Below, in pieces: positions 27,310 through 36,453 of a DNA stretch of 64,000 nucleotides. The stretch is from Lactobacillus sp. ESL0677 (GTDB lineage: Bacteria; Bacillota; Bacilli; Lactobacillales; Lactobacillaceae): positions 1,964,799 through 2,028,798 of the forward strand of contig NZ_CP113946.1 in the NCBI RefSeq assembly GCF_029392875.1, read 5' to 3'. The notes beneath the pieces were generated by a model. The model ran no database searches, was not told the origin of the DNA, and was given only the letters and a program-made list of their open reading frames with translations. Position 1 is the first letter of the stretch. Each line of letters begins with the position of its first letter. Position numbers and translations under genes: made by a program.

Positions 27310-27420
27310 TGTAGCAAGGAGGTAAGAAAACTTGCTACATACTCCCACTTTTTTATTTCATTCATTCTTACTCCTTCAAAGTAGATGAAAACTAACAGGC
27401 TCGCATTTTGCGAGCCTTTT
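27310..27420 (+). ncRNA. Candidate anti-Shine-Dalgarno small RNA 2
   Basis: This is a diverged copy of the preceding unit. A 9 bp perfect 5' hairpin (TGTAGCAAG with CTTGCTACA) is followed by CATTCATTCTTACTCCTTC (27359-27377), complementary to an AAGGAG site with an ATG 5 nt later, and a 9 bp terminator (AGGCTCGCA/TGCGAGCCT, T4). The hairpin loop contains AAGGAGGTAAGAA, which can pair with the anti-Shine-Dalgarno stretch inside the same RNA. No convincing promoter is visible, so it might be made by readthrough or from a non-canonical promoter. Confidence 0.55.
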
Positions 27421-27455
27421 CCCTTATATAGAATATTTTAATGAAAGGTTTATTT

Positions 27456-27938
27456 ATGTTCTCACCCGCAATTAAACATTTAATTCAAGAAAAATCAGGT
27501 TCATTCCTTATTCCAGCAACAAGAATTGTATTTGTTTTAGATAATAATCCGCTTTACCACGCATTTTTGATTTTAACACGCGTTAAATATTCGAAAATTC
27601 CGGTTTTAGACAGTCAAAATCACGTTGTTGGCCTTCTCAGTTTAGCAATGATTACCGATAAAATGATGAAGACTGACGAAATTTCTCTTGATCCACTATC
27701 CGAATTAAAGGTTCGTGATGTAATGCAAACTGATTTTGATAAAATAAATTTTGCACAAACTACTCTAGAGGCTCAATTACACTTATTAGTTGATAATGCA
27801 TTCTTACCTGTGGTTGACGATCATAACGTTTTTCAAGGGTTACTAACTAGGCGCGAATGGATTAAGGCATTTAATTACGTCGTTCACAATTTTGAGGAAA
27901 AATATAACGTAACTAAAAAAATAAATTGCTACAATTAA
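27456..27938 (+). CDS. CBS-domain protein (CbpB-like)
   Basis: A 160-residue cytoplasmic protein made of two CBS motifs (about residues 10-75 and 80-145) and nothing else, with 'SKIPVLDSQNHVVGLLSL' and 'FLPVVDDHNVFQGLLTRR' as the core strands. This matches the small CbpB/DarB group, whose characterised members bind cyclic di-AMP or adenine nucleotides. Function here is inferred. GAAAGG 7 nt before the ATG at 27456 decides the start over an upstream in-frame ATG. It lies 36 bp after the terminator of the second small RNA. Confidence 0.8.
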   Translation: MFSPAIKHLIQEKSGSFLIPATRIVFVLDNNPLYHAFLILTRVKYSKIPVLDSQNHVVGLLSLAMITDKMMKTDEISLDPLSELKVRDVMQTDFDKINFAQTTLEAQLHLLVDNAFLPVVDDHNVFQGLLTRREWIKAFNYVVHNFEEKYNVTKKINCYN

Positions 27939-28188
27939 TCAATATTTTTAAATAACCTACGTTATTCACATTTTTATATTTTCTTTTAATTAAATTGTAT
28001 TATAATAAATTTTAGTAATATAAAATTGCATTGTTTCCTTTTATATCAGCTTTTGTTAATTATATATTCATTAATTATCATCATATAACTATGAATTATT
28101 AATATAGTTATTCAACGAATATTTATCATCTAAGTAAGCTAAATAATTAAATAACATTTATGCAAAATAAGATAGGATGATGTTTACG

Positions 28189-28755
28189 ATGACAAATAAA
28201 ACAAATACAGACGATCTAACTAGTTTAGTCAATACAATCATTAAGGACAATTCATATCCTTGTGACAATGAATTGTCAGCAAAAGAAAAAGAAGCATTAA
28301 TTATCAAGCTTAAGAAATTGAATAAAAATTCTGATAATTTGAACGAAATTTTGCGAATCGTCAATGCCTTTTATAAGGATAAAATCGCACGACAATTAAA
28401 ATCAATTGATATCAATTCTTCTTTAATTTTTGAAATGCTGCAACATGAGGTGGTTTCAGCAACTAGGCTTCACGCATTTTTGTTAGATTTAGCTGAACAA
28501 GAAGGCTTTTCAACCAAAGGTATTGAGAAAATCAACCACTACTTTATCGAAACCAATGATTATGGTAACAATACTGATTTTATAACGATGTCTTCATTCG
28601 ATGTGATTGATGCAATCAGACGTACGAAGTCAGATTATTTGGAGCATGATCCGCAAATCTTTAAGCGCCAGTGCAGTCAACATGTTGACTGCACTCTAAA
28701 GTCTACCGATGGAAAGAAAAAAATTAACAACATTATCAAGTTAAGCGATTACTAA
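28189..28755 (+). CDS. Helical protein of unknown function
   Basis: A 188-residue soluble, charged protein, predicted mostly helical, with no signal peptide, membrane segment or motif I can name. It stands alone with an AT-rich upstream region (a TATAAT at 28001-28006 is the only -10-like element) and its own terminator (28763-28787). AGGA 11 nt before the third ATG suggests a start at 28189, although the first of three in-frame ATGs is 12 nt earlier. A bacteriocin-immunity-type fold is possible but cannot be shown. Confidence 0.6.
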   Translation: MTNKTNTDDLTSLVNTIIKDNSYPCDNELSAKEKEALIIKLKKLNKNSDNLNEILRIVNAFYKDKIARQLKSIDINSSLIFEMLQHEVVSATRLHAFLLDLAEQEGFSTKGIEKINHYFIETNDYGNNTDFITMSSFDVIDAIRRTKSDYLEHDPQIFKRQCSQHVDCTLKSTDGKKKINNIIKLSDY

Positions 28756-28762
28756 TTTTAGT

Positions 28763-28787
28763 AAGAGATAATATCTCTTGCCTTTTT
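28763..28787 (+). terminator. Terminator after the unknown helical protein
   Basis: AAGAGAT and ATCTCTT form a 7 bp stem with a 3-base loop, followed by GCCTTTTT. Confidence 0.75.
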
Positions 28788-28801
28788 ATTTCCCAGGAAA
28801 T
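28788..28801. other. Near-perfect Noc-binding sequence
   Basis: ATTTCCCAGGAAAT matches the nucleoid-occlusion protein site ATTTCCCGGGAAAT at 13 of 14 bases. It sits directly behind a terminator, as does the perfect copy at 38972-38985. Confidence 0.6.
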
Positions 28802-28909
28802 AATTTTTGCTTAGCAGTAATTTATTTAGAACAAGTCTAATTAAATTGACTGAATTAGTGTTAAAATGAAATTCATAAACACAATTTAAGTAGCGGAGGC
28901 ACAATAGTA

Positions 28910-30778
28910 ATGAGCTTAAGACGACAATGGAAATTTATCCTTGTATTAATTGCTGGTGTAATTGGTCTTATCTGTCAATTTATTTTAAAAACCAAAAGTT
29001 TATTTCAAATTGGCAGTTTACAATTTCCCATTCAAACAATTTTAATCGATATTATTGGTGTTATGATGGCAATTTCCTTATTAATGGAAATTGTCGACGA
29101 CTTTAAGACTGGTCGCTACGGCGTTGACATTCTTGCCGTAATTGCTGTTGTTTCGACCATTTTAATTGGCGATCAATGGGCCGAGTGGATGATTTTAGTT
29201 ATGATGACTGGTGGCGAAACACTAGAAGATTACGCTACGGGGCAAGCCGACAAAGAACTGCGATCACTGTTAAGCAACTCGCCAAGTATTGCTAACAAAA
29301 TTGTTAATAACAAACTTGTTTCTGTCGATGTTGAACAACTAAAACCTGGTGATCATGTTTTAATCAAGCCTGGTGAACAAGTGCCTGTTGACGGTAAGGT
29401 AGTTAAGGGCTCATCCAGCTTTGATCAATCCTCATTGACTGGTGAATCTGTCCCTGTTGACAAGCAACTCGGTGACGAGTTAATGTCGGGATCGATTAAT
29501 GGTAGTGATGCCGTCGAAATGAGTGTTACTAAAAAAGCGAGCGATTCCGAATACCAAACGATTGTCTCTTTAGTCAAGTCTTCGCAAGCGCAACCTGCAA
29601 AATTTGTCAAAATGGCTGACCGCTATGCTGTTCCATTTACCATTATTTCCTTAGTTATCGGGATCGCAGCTTGGATTCATTCAGGAAATCCCGTCAACTT
29701 CGCGGAAGTTATGGTTGTAGCTTCCCCATGTCCGTTATTAATCGCGGCGCCAGTTGCCCTAGTTTCCGGCATGAGTTCAATGTCCAAGCACCATATCATT
29801 GTCAAATCAGGTCCAACTCTAGAAAAGTTGGCTACAGCCAAGACTTTTGCCTTCGATAAAACCGGTACTTTAACAGAAAATCAATTAGTTATTGACGCAA
29901 TTGTTCCTTCTCCTGATAGTAATTTTGACGAAAAAACTTTACAAAGTTATGCAGCTAGTGTCGAACAACAATCAAGCCATATCATTGCTAATTCTTTAGT
30001 TAACGTAACAAACAAGCAGCTCATTAAACCTGCAACTGATATCAAAGAAACAACTAGTGAAGGAATCAGCGGCAACGTTGAAGATCACGTTGTTAAAGTT
30101 GGTAAATTACGTTATGTTGCTCCTGATGAAAAAATTAATGCGGTTAATTCTACTGCCGTTTACGTTTCAATTGATAATCAATATGCAGGCTATATCACCT
30201 TCAAAGATCAATTACGACCAGAAAGTGCAACAACAGTTGCTCGCCTAAAGCGGCAAGGTGGCGAGCACATTATGATGCTTACTGGTGACCACAAAGACGT
30301 TGCCGATAAGATTGGTAAAGAAGTCGGCGTAGACGATGTTCATTCCGAACTTTTGCCTGCACAAAAAATCCAGGCAATTAAAGAAGTCCCACAAGCAAAT
30401 CGCCCAGTTGTCATGACCGGCGACGGCGTTAATGATGCTCCGAGCTTAACAGCGGCCGATGTCGGTATTGCAATGGGTGCTAAAGGTGCCTCTGCTGCTA
30501 GCGAAAGTGCTGATGCCGTCATTATGGTTAACGACTTATCCAAAGTTAACGATGCCGTTGCAATTTCTAAGCATACAATGAAAGTAGCTAATGTTGACGT
30601 TTTAACAGCGATTAGTATTGTAATTATTATTGAACTAATCGCCTTCACCGGTGTTATTCCAGCATTCTGGGGCGCCATCCTGCAGGAATGTGTTGATATG
30701 ATTTCAATTAGTTTAGCTTTATTGGCCAAAACCCAGCCTAAAAATCCTAAGCAAACAGGTTTAGTTGCAGATAAATAA
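28910..30778 (+). CDS. Metal-transporting P1B-type ATPase (SPC type)
   Basis: A 622-residue P-type ATPase without an N-terminal metal-binding domain. It has TGES near residue 177, the membrane metal motif Ser-Pro-Cys at 272-274, the phosphorylated Asp in DKTGT (316), and TGDGVNDAP near 505. SPC in place of CPC points to the P1B-4-like cobalt/zinc/iron group rather than copper. The usual His-Pro of P1B enzymes reads His-Ile ('SSHIIANS', near 365), and the last membrane helix has 'QECVDMISIS'. GGAGG precedes the ATG. It is monocistronic; metal specificity is unknown. Confidence 0.88.
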   Translation: MSLRRQWKFILVLIAGVIGLICQFILKTKSLFQIGSLQFPIQTILIDIIGVMMAISLLMEIVDDFKTGRYGVDILAVIAVVSTILIGDQWAEWMILVMMTGGETLEDYATGQADKELRSLLSNSPSIANKIVNNKLVSVDVEQLKPGDHVLIKPGEQVPVDGKVVKGSSSFDQSSLTGESVPVDKQLGDELMSGSINGSDAVEMSVTKKASDSEYQTIVSLVKSSQAQPAKFVKMADRYAVPFTIISLVIGIAAWIHSGNPVNFAEVMVVASPCPLLIAAPVALVSGMSSMSKHHIIVKSGPTLEKLATAKTFAFDKTGTLTENQLVIDAIVPSPDSNFDEKTLQSYAASVEQQSSHIIANSLVNVTNKQLIKPATDIKETTSEGISGNVEDHVVKVGKLRYVAPDEKINAVNSTAVYVSIDNQYAGYITFKDQLRPESATTVARLKRQGGEHIMMLTGDHKDVADKIGKEVGVDDVHSELLPAQKIQAIKEVPQANRPVVMTGDGVNDAPSLTAADVGIAMGAKGASAASESADAVIMVNDLSKVNDAVAISKHTMKVANVDVLTAISIVIIIELIAFTGVIPAFWGAILQECVDMISISLALLAKTQPKNPKQTGLVADK

Positions 30779-30842
30779 TTTTTAAGATACACTTTTATTT
30801 AATTAAATATTTTTTAGTGGTTGGAGTTTTATTACCAAAATA

Positions 30843-30892
30843 AAAACTTTCAAGATTTGCTCTTTTGGGTCAAAGAGCTGCTTGAAAGTTTT
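30843..30892. terminator. Long two-part terminator hairpin
   Basis: AAAACTTTCAAG (30843-30854) pairs with CTTGAAAGTTTT (30881-30892) and encloses an inner GCTCTTT/AAAGAGC hairpin; T-runs follow. It lies between the ATPase and antiporter genes, and could act on transcripts from either side. Confidence 0.75.
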
Positions 30893-30917
30893 TTGTTTAC
30901 TCAAAGAAAGGAATATT

Positions 30918-32066
30918 ATGACTTTTTTAGGAGAATTAATTTTAATCTTATTTAGTTCCATTATTTTGGGACAAATATTTACACGATTAAAAATGCCTAC
31001 AGTGATTGGACAATTACTTTCGGGGATTTTACTTGGGCCAGCCTTACTTAATTGGATCAAACCAGACAATTTAATCAGTCTTTTTTCACAATTCGGGATA
31101 ATTTTATTAATGTTTTTAGCCGGATTAGAAAGTAATCTTGAACTACTTAAAAAATATTTCAAATTAAGTTTTACTATCGCTACGACTGGTGTAATTTTGC
31201 CAATCACATTTATTGGACTTGCTAGTTATCTATTCGGAATGTCCATACTAGAAGCTATTTTTATTGGCATTGTTTTTTCTGCTACCAGCGTCTCGATCTC
31301 TGTAGTTGTCCTACAAGAACAAGGTCAGCTGCACAGTCGTGCTGGGACAGCTATTTTAGGTGCAGCTATTTTTGACGATATTTTAGCAGTAGTTGTGCTT
31401 AGTCTTTTTACTGCATTCAGTCATTCAGGAGAAAATAATGATCCTACTACTAATATTTTCATAAAATTTGCGTTGGAAATTGGATACTTTGGCTTTATCT
31501 GGTTAATTTATCGACTAACACCAAAATTAATACAACTCACCAGCAAAATGACAGTGAATCATGCAAGCGATATTGCCGCATTAAGTCTTGTTCTAACGCT
31601 TGCTTGGACTGCCGATTATGTAGGATTATCAGATGTAATTGGTGCTTTCTTTGGCGGACTTGCTCTTAGACAAACCCCTCAACACCAAAAGATCCAACGA
31701 TCAATTGATACCATTGGTTATGCCATTTTTATTCCCATCTTTTTCACTAATATTGGATTGGCAATTACTTTTGCAAGTTTTAAGCAGGACTTAGTTTTTA
31801 TTAGTGTGCTAACTATTTTAGCAATTATTTCTAAATTTTGGGCGGGAAAATATAGCAGCGAGTTATTCGGCTTTAGTAAAAATGAAGGCAATATTGTTGG
31901 TGCAGGTATGATCTCTCGAGGCGAAGTGGCTTTGATTGTAGCCCAACTTGGTCAGAGTATTCATTTAATATCGCAGGATATATATTCCAGTATAATTGTT
32001 GTCATTATTATCACAACAATCTTATCGCCATTTATTTTGAATTACTTTATCCAAAATAACCAATAA
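30918..32066 (+). CDS. CPA2-family cation/proton antiporter
   Basis: A 382-residue membrane transporter of the NapA/KefB monovalent cation:proton antiporter-2 family with about twelve hydrophobic segments. Typical stretches are 'VIGQLLSGILLGPALL' (residues about 30-45), 'IGIVFSATSVSISVVVLQE' near 125, 'AAIFDDILAVVVLS' near 155 (the paired Asp residues that bind the cation) and 'MISRGEVALIVA' near 335. There is no C-terminal TrkA-N domain. AAAGGAA decides the start at 30918. Its 3' end overlaps the convergent CPBP gene by 45 bp. Confidence 0.88.
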   Translation: MTFLGELILILFSSIILGQIFTRLKMPTVIGQLLSGILLGPALLNWIKPDNLISLFSQFGIILLMFLAGLESNLELLKKYFKLSFTIATTGVILPITFIGLASYLFGMSILEAIFIGIVFSATSVSISVVVLQEQGQLHSRAGTAILGAAIFDDILAVVVLSLFTAFSHSGENNDPTTNIFIKFALEIGYFGFIWLIYRLTPKLIQLTSKMTVNHASDIAALSLVLTLAWTADYVGLSDVIGAFFGGLALRQTPQHQKIQRSIDTIGYAIFIPIFFTNIGLAITFASFKQDLVFISVLTILAIISKFWAGKYSSELFGFSKNEGNIVGAGMISRGEVALIVAQLGQSIHLISQDIYSSIIVVIIITTILSPFILNYFIQNNQ

Positions 32067-32738
32067 ATAAGGTAGCGAATTATAAAATATATGCGTCAAC
32101 ATAGAATAGCGCAAATCCTTAGTGCTCGTATAAACCCATGCTAAAATGCATCCCAAGACCCAATAGATAATGATAAATTTAGTAATGCTAGGATCATGCA
32201 TGTAACCAAATACGAACCCGCTGCAAATTATCCCTACCCACTTGCTTACCTTACTTTCTTTCATGAAAAAAGTGTTAAAAAACAAACCGCGAAAAATCGT
32301 TTCTTCGCAGATTGGCGCAATTATACAAACCATTGGAATAAATAAGCCGCCTGCTTGTAGCGAAATTTTGTCTAACATTGCCTGATTAGTTGAAGTGTTC
32401 TGCGCTGTTACGCCTAATAAAATTTGTAACGTATAGCTGCAAACAACAATTAAAATTAAGCCAAATAACATGATTAATAGACGATGGCCATCCCAATATG
32501 GAGATTGGTTAAAGCCCCAATTATTCTCTATTTTTAACTGTCTTTGATATAAATATAAAATGGATACCAACACTAAAATCGTTGCAATCGCGGTCAAAAT
32601 AATCAGCATTACATAATTAATATGCAACAGTTTTTCCAATTGGTGCGGGAAAAAGTAAAAGTACTCCAAAATTTGGTAACTAGCAAATGCTAAAATGATA
32701 CCAGCAATATTTCCTAGCCAATTAAACAGTTTTTTCAT
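32022..32738 (-). CDS. CPBP-family intramembrane metalloprotease
   Basis: A 238-residue membrane protein of the CPBP (Abi, type II CAAX-like) family with about seven hydrophobic segments. The family motifs are 'EETIFRGLFF' near residue 145 (EExxxR), 'FGYMHDP' near 182 and 'LTHIFYNSL' near 218 (HxxxN). Members cleave within membranes or act in bacteriocin self-immunity; the substrate here is unknown. AAAGGT 8 nt before the ATG supports the start at 32738. The last 45 bp lie antisense to the antiporter gene. Confidence 0.85.
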   Translation of the reverse strand: MKKLFNWLGNIAGIILAFASYQILEYFYFFPHQLEKLLHINYVMLIILTAIATILVLVSILYLYQRQLKIENNWGFNQSPYWDGHRLLIMLFGLILIVVCSYTLQILLGVTAQNTSTNQAMLDKISLQAGGLFIPMVCIIAPICEETIFRGLFFNTFFMKESKVSKWVGIICSGFVFGYMHDPSITKFIIIYWVLGCILAWVYTSTKDLRYSMLTHIFYNSLPYLLVILDKVIQNKWR

Positions 32739-32824
32739 AATAATCAACCTTTATTCTCTATGACTTTTCTAAATGTATTCATTATAATAGATTTAACTCA
32801 TAAAACCTAAAATGGAGATACAGA

Positions 32825-33913
32825 ATGCACTTTTTTCAAATTTTTAGTTCAAATCAGCCATTTACCTACCTAACGATTCTATTATTCCTCACATTTATCG
32901 TATTTTTAACGGCTTGGTTAAAAGAGCCACGACGACTTTTTAATGGGATTTTATTTACAACCTTCATTTTAATACTTGGAATTTGGTTTACAGTGTTAAT
33001 CATTGCTACCAATTTGCAGATTCTAATTAATATTTACATTGTTGTACTGGCGCTTTTTGTAACGATTATCGTTTTGATGGCTGCTTTTTCCTGGCTCTTC
33101 TTTTTATGGAATGCCTATTTTGTTTGGCAACGCGAAAGCCACACATTGCCTAATTTGCTAACTCTCTTTATTGGTCTGGCTTTAATTATTGTTTGGGCGA
33201 TTGCATTAATCGGCCCATTTAAAGCTGCACCATATTGGCTAAAAGCCTTGCTTTACGCTACACCAGCTGTCGTTTTGTATTTTTTACTGGTTGCTTACAA
33301 CTTTCTGGTGAACTTAGCACTCTACCAACTTGTACCACGACAGTATAATCAGGACTACCTAATCGTTTTGGGTGCTGGACTATATAACGGTGAGACAGTG
33401 ACACCCCTACTTGCCAGCCGCATTAACCGAGCAATTCAATTTGCGCAAAAACAGGTTGCCAAGGGACGAAAAATGCCTAAACTAATTATGTCTGGTGGTC
33501 AAGGCAAAGACGAAAAAATCTCTGAAGCTCAAGCGATGACAGAATATGCTTTAGCCCGTGGTATTGCACCTGACAACATTCTGCGCGAAGATAAATCTCA
33601 GAATACGTATCAGAACATGCTCTTTTCAGCAAAAGTAGCAGCCAAAAACTATGGCAGTGATAATTATCGGGCTAAATTTTTTAGTAATAATTATCATATT
33701 TTTCGGGCTTCTCTTTTTGCCCGAGCTGCTGGGCTAAACGCTAACGGTGTCGGCTCATATACCAGGTTTTACTTCTTACCCAACGCCATTGTACGCGAAT
33801 TTGCCGGTGTGCTTGTAATGAACAAAAAACGCCACTTAATAGTTATTACATTAATATTGGTAGCATTTATTCTGTTGGCACTTTTTACTGGCTTGAGTCC
33901 GGCTCAAAACTAA
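32825..33913 (+). CDS. DUF218/YdcF-like membrane protein
   Basis: A 362-residue protein with five or six N-terminal membrane segments (up to residue about 165), then a DUF218/YdcF domain (about 175-325: 'LIVLGAGLYNGETVTPLLASR', 'PKLIMSGGQGKDE', 'EDKSQNTYQNMLFSAK', 'FSNNYHIFRAS') and a final membrane helix. YdcF-type proteins include the vancomycin-sensitivity protein SanA; their biochemical role is largely unknown. GGAGA precedes the ATG. It appears monocistronic. Confidence 0.85.
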   Translation: MHFFQIFSSNQPFTYLTILLFLTFIVFLTAWLKEPRRLFNGILFTTFILILGIWFTVLIIATNLQILINIYIVVLALFVTIIVLMAAFSWLFFLWNAYFVWQRESHTLPNLLTLFIGLALIIVWAIALIGPFKAAPYWLKALLYATPAVVLYFLLVAYNFLVNLALYQLVPRQYNQDYLIVLGAGLYNGETVTPLLASRINRAIQFAQKQVAKGRKMPKLIMSGGQGKDEKISEAQAMTEYALARGIAPDNILREDKSQNTYQNMLFSAKVAAKNYGSDNYRAKFFSNNYHIFRASLFARAAGLNANGVGSYTRFYFLPNAIVREFAGVLVMNKKRHLIVITLILVAFILLALFTGLSPAQN

Positions 33914-33927
33914 AGCACACTGCTATT

Positions 33928-33964
33928 TTGAAAGCTTAAAATCATCTTAATTTTAAGCTTTCAA
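33928..33964 (+). terminator. Hairpin after the DUF218 gene
   Basis: A 15 bp perfect stem (TTGAAAGCTTAAAAT and its complement) follows the stop by 15 bp. The T-run begins only 9 bp later, so termination may be weak. Confidence 0.55.
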
Positions 33965-34036
33965 GCTAGCTACTTTTTTTCATCAATGTTAAACTGATTT
34001 TTATTATTACTTTATTAAAGAAACGGACAATTTTAT

Positions 34037-36373
34037 ATGCTGCAATTAAAAGATTTACGCAAATCCTACCACGTGGGTGATACTGTCACACATGCACTTA
34101 ATGATGTTTCGGTTTCATTTCGTAATCAAGAATTTGTCGCCATTTTAGGACCGAGTGGTTCCGGAAAAACAACCATGCTAAACGTCATTGGTGGCCTTGA
34201 CCGTTATGATTCTGGTGACTTAATTATCAACGGTAAATCAACCAAGAATTTTAAAGAAACGGATTGGGATGCATACCGTAACAACTCTGTTGGTTTTGTC
34301 TTCCAAAATTACAATCTAATCTCACATCTCTCAATCATCGCCAACGTCGAATTGGGAATGAATTTATCTGGTGTTCCCGCTAGTGAACGCCATAAACGTG
34401 CAATTGAGGCTTTAACACAAGTTGGTCTGAAGGAACATATTAACAAAAAGCCCAATCAGTTATCTGGGGGGCAAATGCAACGGGTGGCAATTGCGCGAGC
34501 ATTAGCTAATAATCCCGATATTTTACTCTGTGATGAGCCGACTGGAGCCCTTGATACTGAGACTTCTGAGCAAATCATGCAGCTAATTAAGCAGGTTGCT
34601 AAAGATCGCTTAGTAATTATGGTGACGCACAACCCTAAATTAGCTGAGGAATATGCTTCTAGAATTGTTAACTTCCAAGATGGTAAAATTCTCAACGATT
34701 CTGACCCTTATGAACCAAAAGATGAGCAAGATACGTTTAAACTTAAACGCACTAAAATGTCTTATTGGAACGCAATTAAATTGAGTTTTACCAATATTAT
34801 GACCAAAAAAGGTCGCACGACACTGACAGCTTTTGCATCAAGTATCGGAATCATTTCAATTGCCATCGTTTTAGCGCTATCAAACGGTTTTCAAAAGCAA
34901 ATTGATACCACAATGAGCAAGGCACTAGCTAAGTATCCGATTTCAATCAGCCAAACGGCAACTAACGCATCAAGTACTAAAAATGATGATTCTGATAAAA
35001 ACGTCAAAAACCGCGGCTATATCACAGCCAAAGAAAGCGAACTGCAGTCATCCACGCACCAAAATAAAATTACGCCGGCGTATATTGACTACGTGAAAAA
35101 GATTAATCCTGACTACGCTAATAATATTTCTTACCAGCGTGGCGTTAATCTCAATTTACTAGCTAAAGATGGTCAAAAAATTAAACGAGTTAAATTTTCA
35201 ACAATTGCCACTAGCGCCACTAGTGCACAAGAATCTGCATTAGCGGAAGTCCAAGAAAGCAGCGGTTTCGGCTCAGCAGTTTTTCCAACTACTCTTAAAT
35301 CAGGGAAGACTTCATTTCTGAAAGATAATTATCAATTACTTAACGGTTCCTGGCCCAAAAAGGCAACTGACTTAATTCTGGTAACCAACAATAAGGACAC
35401 TGTTAACATCAACGTCTTTAAGAACTTAGGTTTCAAAATTAAAAATGGTGAGAAATTGCCGTTCAACAAGTTGCTTGGTAAAGAATACAAGATCATTGAT
35501 AACGACGATTACTACCAAAAATTGCCAACTGGAATGTTCATCCCGCAAAAAGCTGACACAGCAATGTACAACAATAGTAAAACTACGCTACGAGTAGTCG
35601 GCATTATTCGACCAAAGAACAAAGATTCACTCTCCCTACTTTCTCCTGGAATTACCTACAGTGATCAGCTAACGCAGCACATCATCAAGGCCAACAAAAA
35701 TTCTGCAATTGTGACAGCACAAAAGAAGTCCAAACAGAATGTCATGACTGGACAAAATATGAGCACAGCTGAAAAGAAGCAAATGATGCAAGCTATCGGT
35801 GGTTCCACCTTGCCAATGGGCATCATGATTTATCCAAATGACTTTAATTCAAAAGATAAAGTCTTAAATTACCTCGACAAATGGAATAAAGGTAAGAGTA
35901 AGAAAAATAAGATTATTTATACCGATATGTCAAGTGCCGTTACATCAATGACTGGTGGTCTGCTCAACGGAATTACCACGGTTCTTGTAGCCTTTGCTGC
36001 AATATCATTGGTTACCTCAATGATTATGATTGGGATTTTAACTTATACTTCCGTTCTTGAACGAACTAAAGAAATTGGTGTGCTCAAAGCTCTCGGAGCT
36101 CGGAAGAAAGATATTACCCGTGTGTTTGATGCCGAGACATTTATTCTGGGAGTCTTTTCAGGAGTCTTGGGCATTATCATCGCTTACCTGTTAACCTTCC
36201 CAATTAACAGCATCTTGTACAATATCACCGATTTAACAAATGTAGCTCAACTTAATCCAATCCACGCATTAATTTTGATCATCATTTCAACAATTTTGAC
36301 TCTGATTGGCGGCCATCTCCCAGCACGCATGGCAGCCAAAAAGGATGCAGCAATTGCATTAAGAAGTGAATAA
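34037..36373 (+). CDS. MacB-like ABC transporter, ATPase and permease in one chain
   Basis: A 778-residue fusion: ABC ATPase at residues 1-225 (Walker A GPSGSGKTT near 37, signature LSGGQMQRV near 141, DEPTGALD near 162), then an FtsX/MacB-type permease with one membrane helix near 270-290, a large extracellular domain (about 290-630) and three C-terminal helices ('TSVLERTKEIGVLKALGARKKDI' near 675 is the coupling region). Such mechanotransmission transporters act in peptide or lipoprotein export or in antimicrobial peptide resistance. No two-component system is adjacent, so the role is open. Confidence 0.85.
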   Translation: MLQLKDLRKSYHVGDTVTHALNDVSVSFRNQEFVAILGPSGSGKTTMLNVIGGLDRYDSGDLIINGKSTKNFKETDWDAYRNNSVGFVFQNYNLISHLSIIANVELGMNLSGVPASERHKRAIEALTQVGLKEHINKKPNQLSGGQMQRVAIARALANNPDILLCDEPTGALDTETSEQIMQLIKQVAKDRLVIMVTHNPKLAEEYASRIVNFQDGKILNDSDPYEPKDEQDTFKLKRTKMSYWNAIKLSFTNIMTKKGRTTLTAFASSIGIISIAIVLALSNGFQKQIDTTMSKALAKYPISISQTATNASSTKNDDSDKNVKNRGYITAKESELQSSTHQNKITPAYIDYVKKINPDYANNISYQRGVNLNLLAKDGQKIKRVKFSTIATSATSAQESALAEVQESSGFGSAVFPTTLKSGKTSFLKDNYQLLNGSWPKKATDLILVTNNKDTVNINVFKNLGFKIKNGEKLPFNKLLGKEYKIIDNDDYYQKLPTGMFIPQKADTAMYNNSKTTLRVVGIIRPKNKDSLSLLSPGITYSDQLTQHIIKANKNSAIVTAQKKSKQNVMTGQNMSTAEKKQMMQAIGGSTLPMGIMIYPNDFNSKDKVLNYLDKWNKGKSKKNKIIYTDMSSAVTSMTGGLLNGITTVLVAFAAISLVTSMIMIGILTYTSVLERTKEIGVLKALGARKKDITRVFDAETFILGVFSGVLGIIIAYLLTFPINSILYNITDLTNVAQLNPIHALILIIISTILTLIGGHLPARMAAKKDAAIALRSE

Positions 36374-36377
36374 TTTT

Positions 36378-36427
36378 AGCAAAAAAAGTTATGTTCCATG
36401 TGTAACAATGGTCATAACTTTTTTGCT
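36378..36427. terminator. Terminator after the ABC transporter, parS-like loop
   Basis: AGCAAAAAAAGTTATG pairs with CATAACTTTTTTGCT across an apical region that contains a parS-like sequence (36392-36407). Confidence 0.7.
36392..36407. other. Weak parS-like palindrome
   Basis: TGTTCCATGTGTAACA matches the ParB consensus at 13 of 16 bases. It lies in the apex of a terminator hairpin and is the weakest member of the set. Confidence 0.35.
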
Positions 36428-36453
36428 GGTTAATTTTAATAAAGAATAAAACA

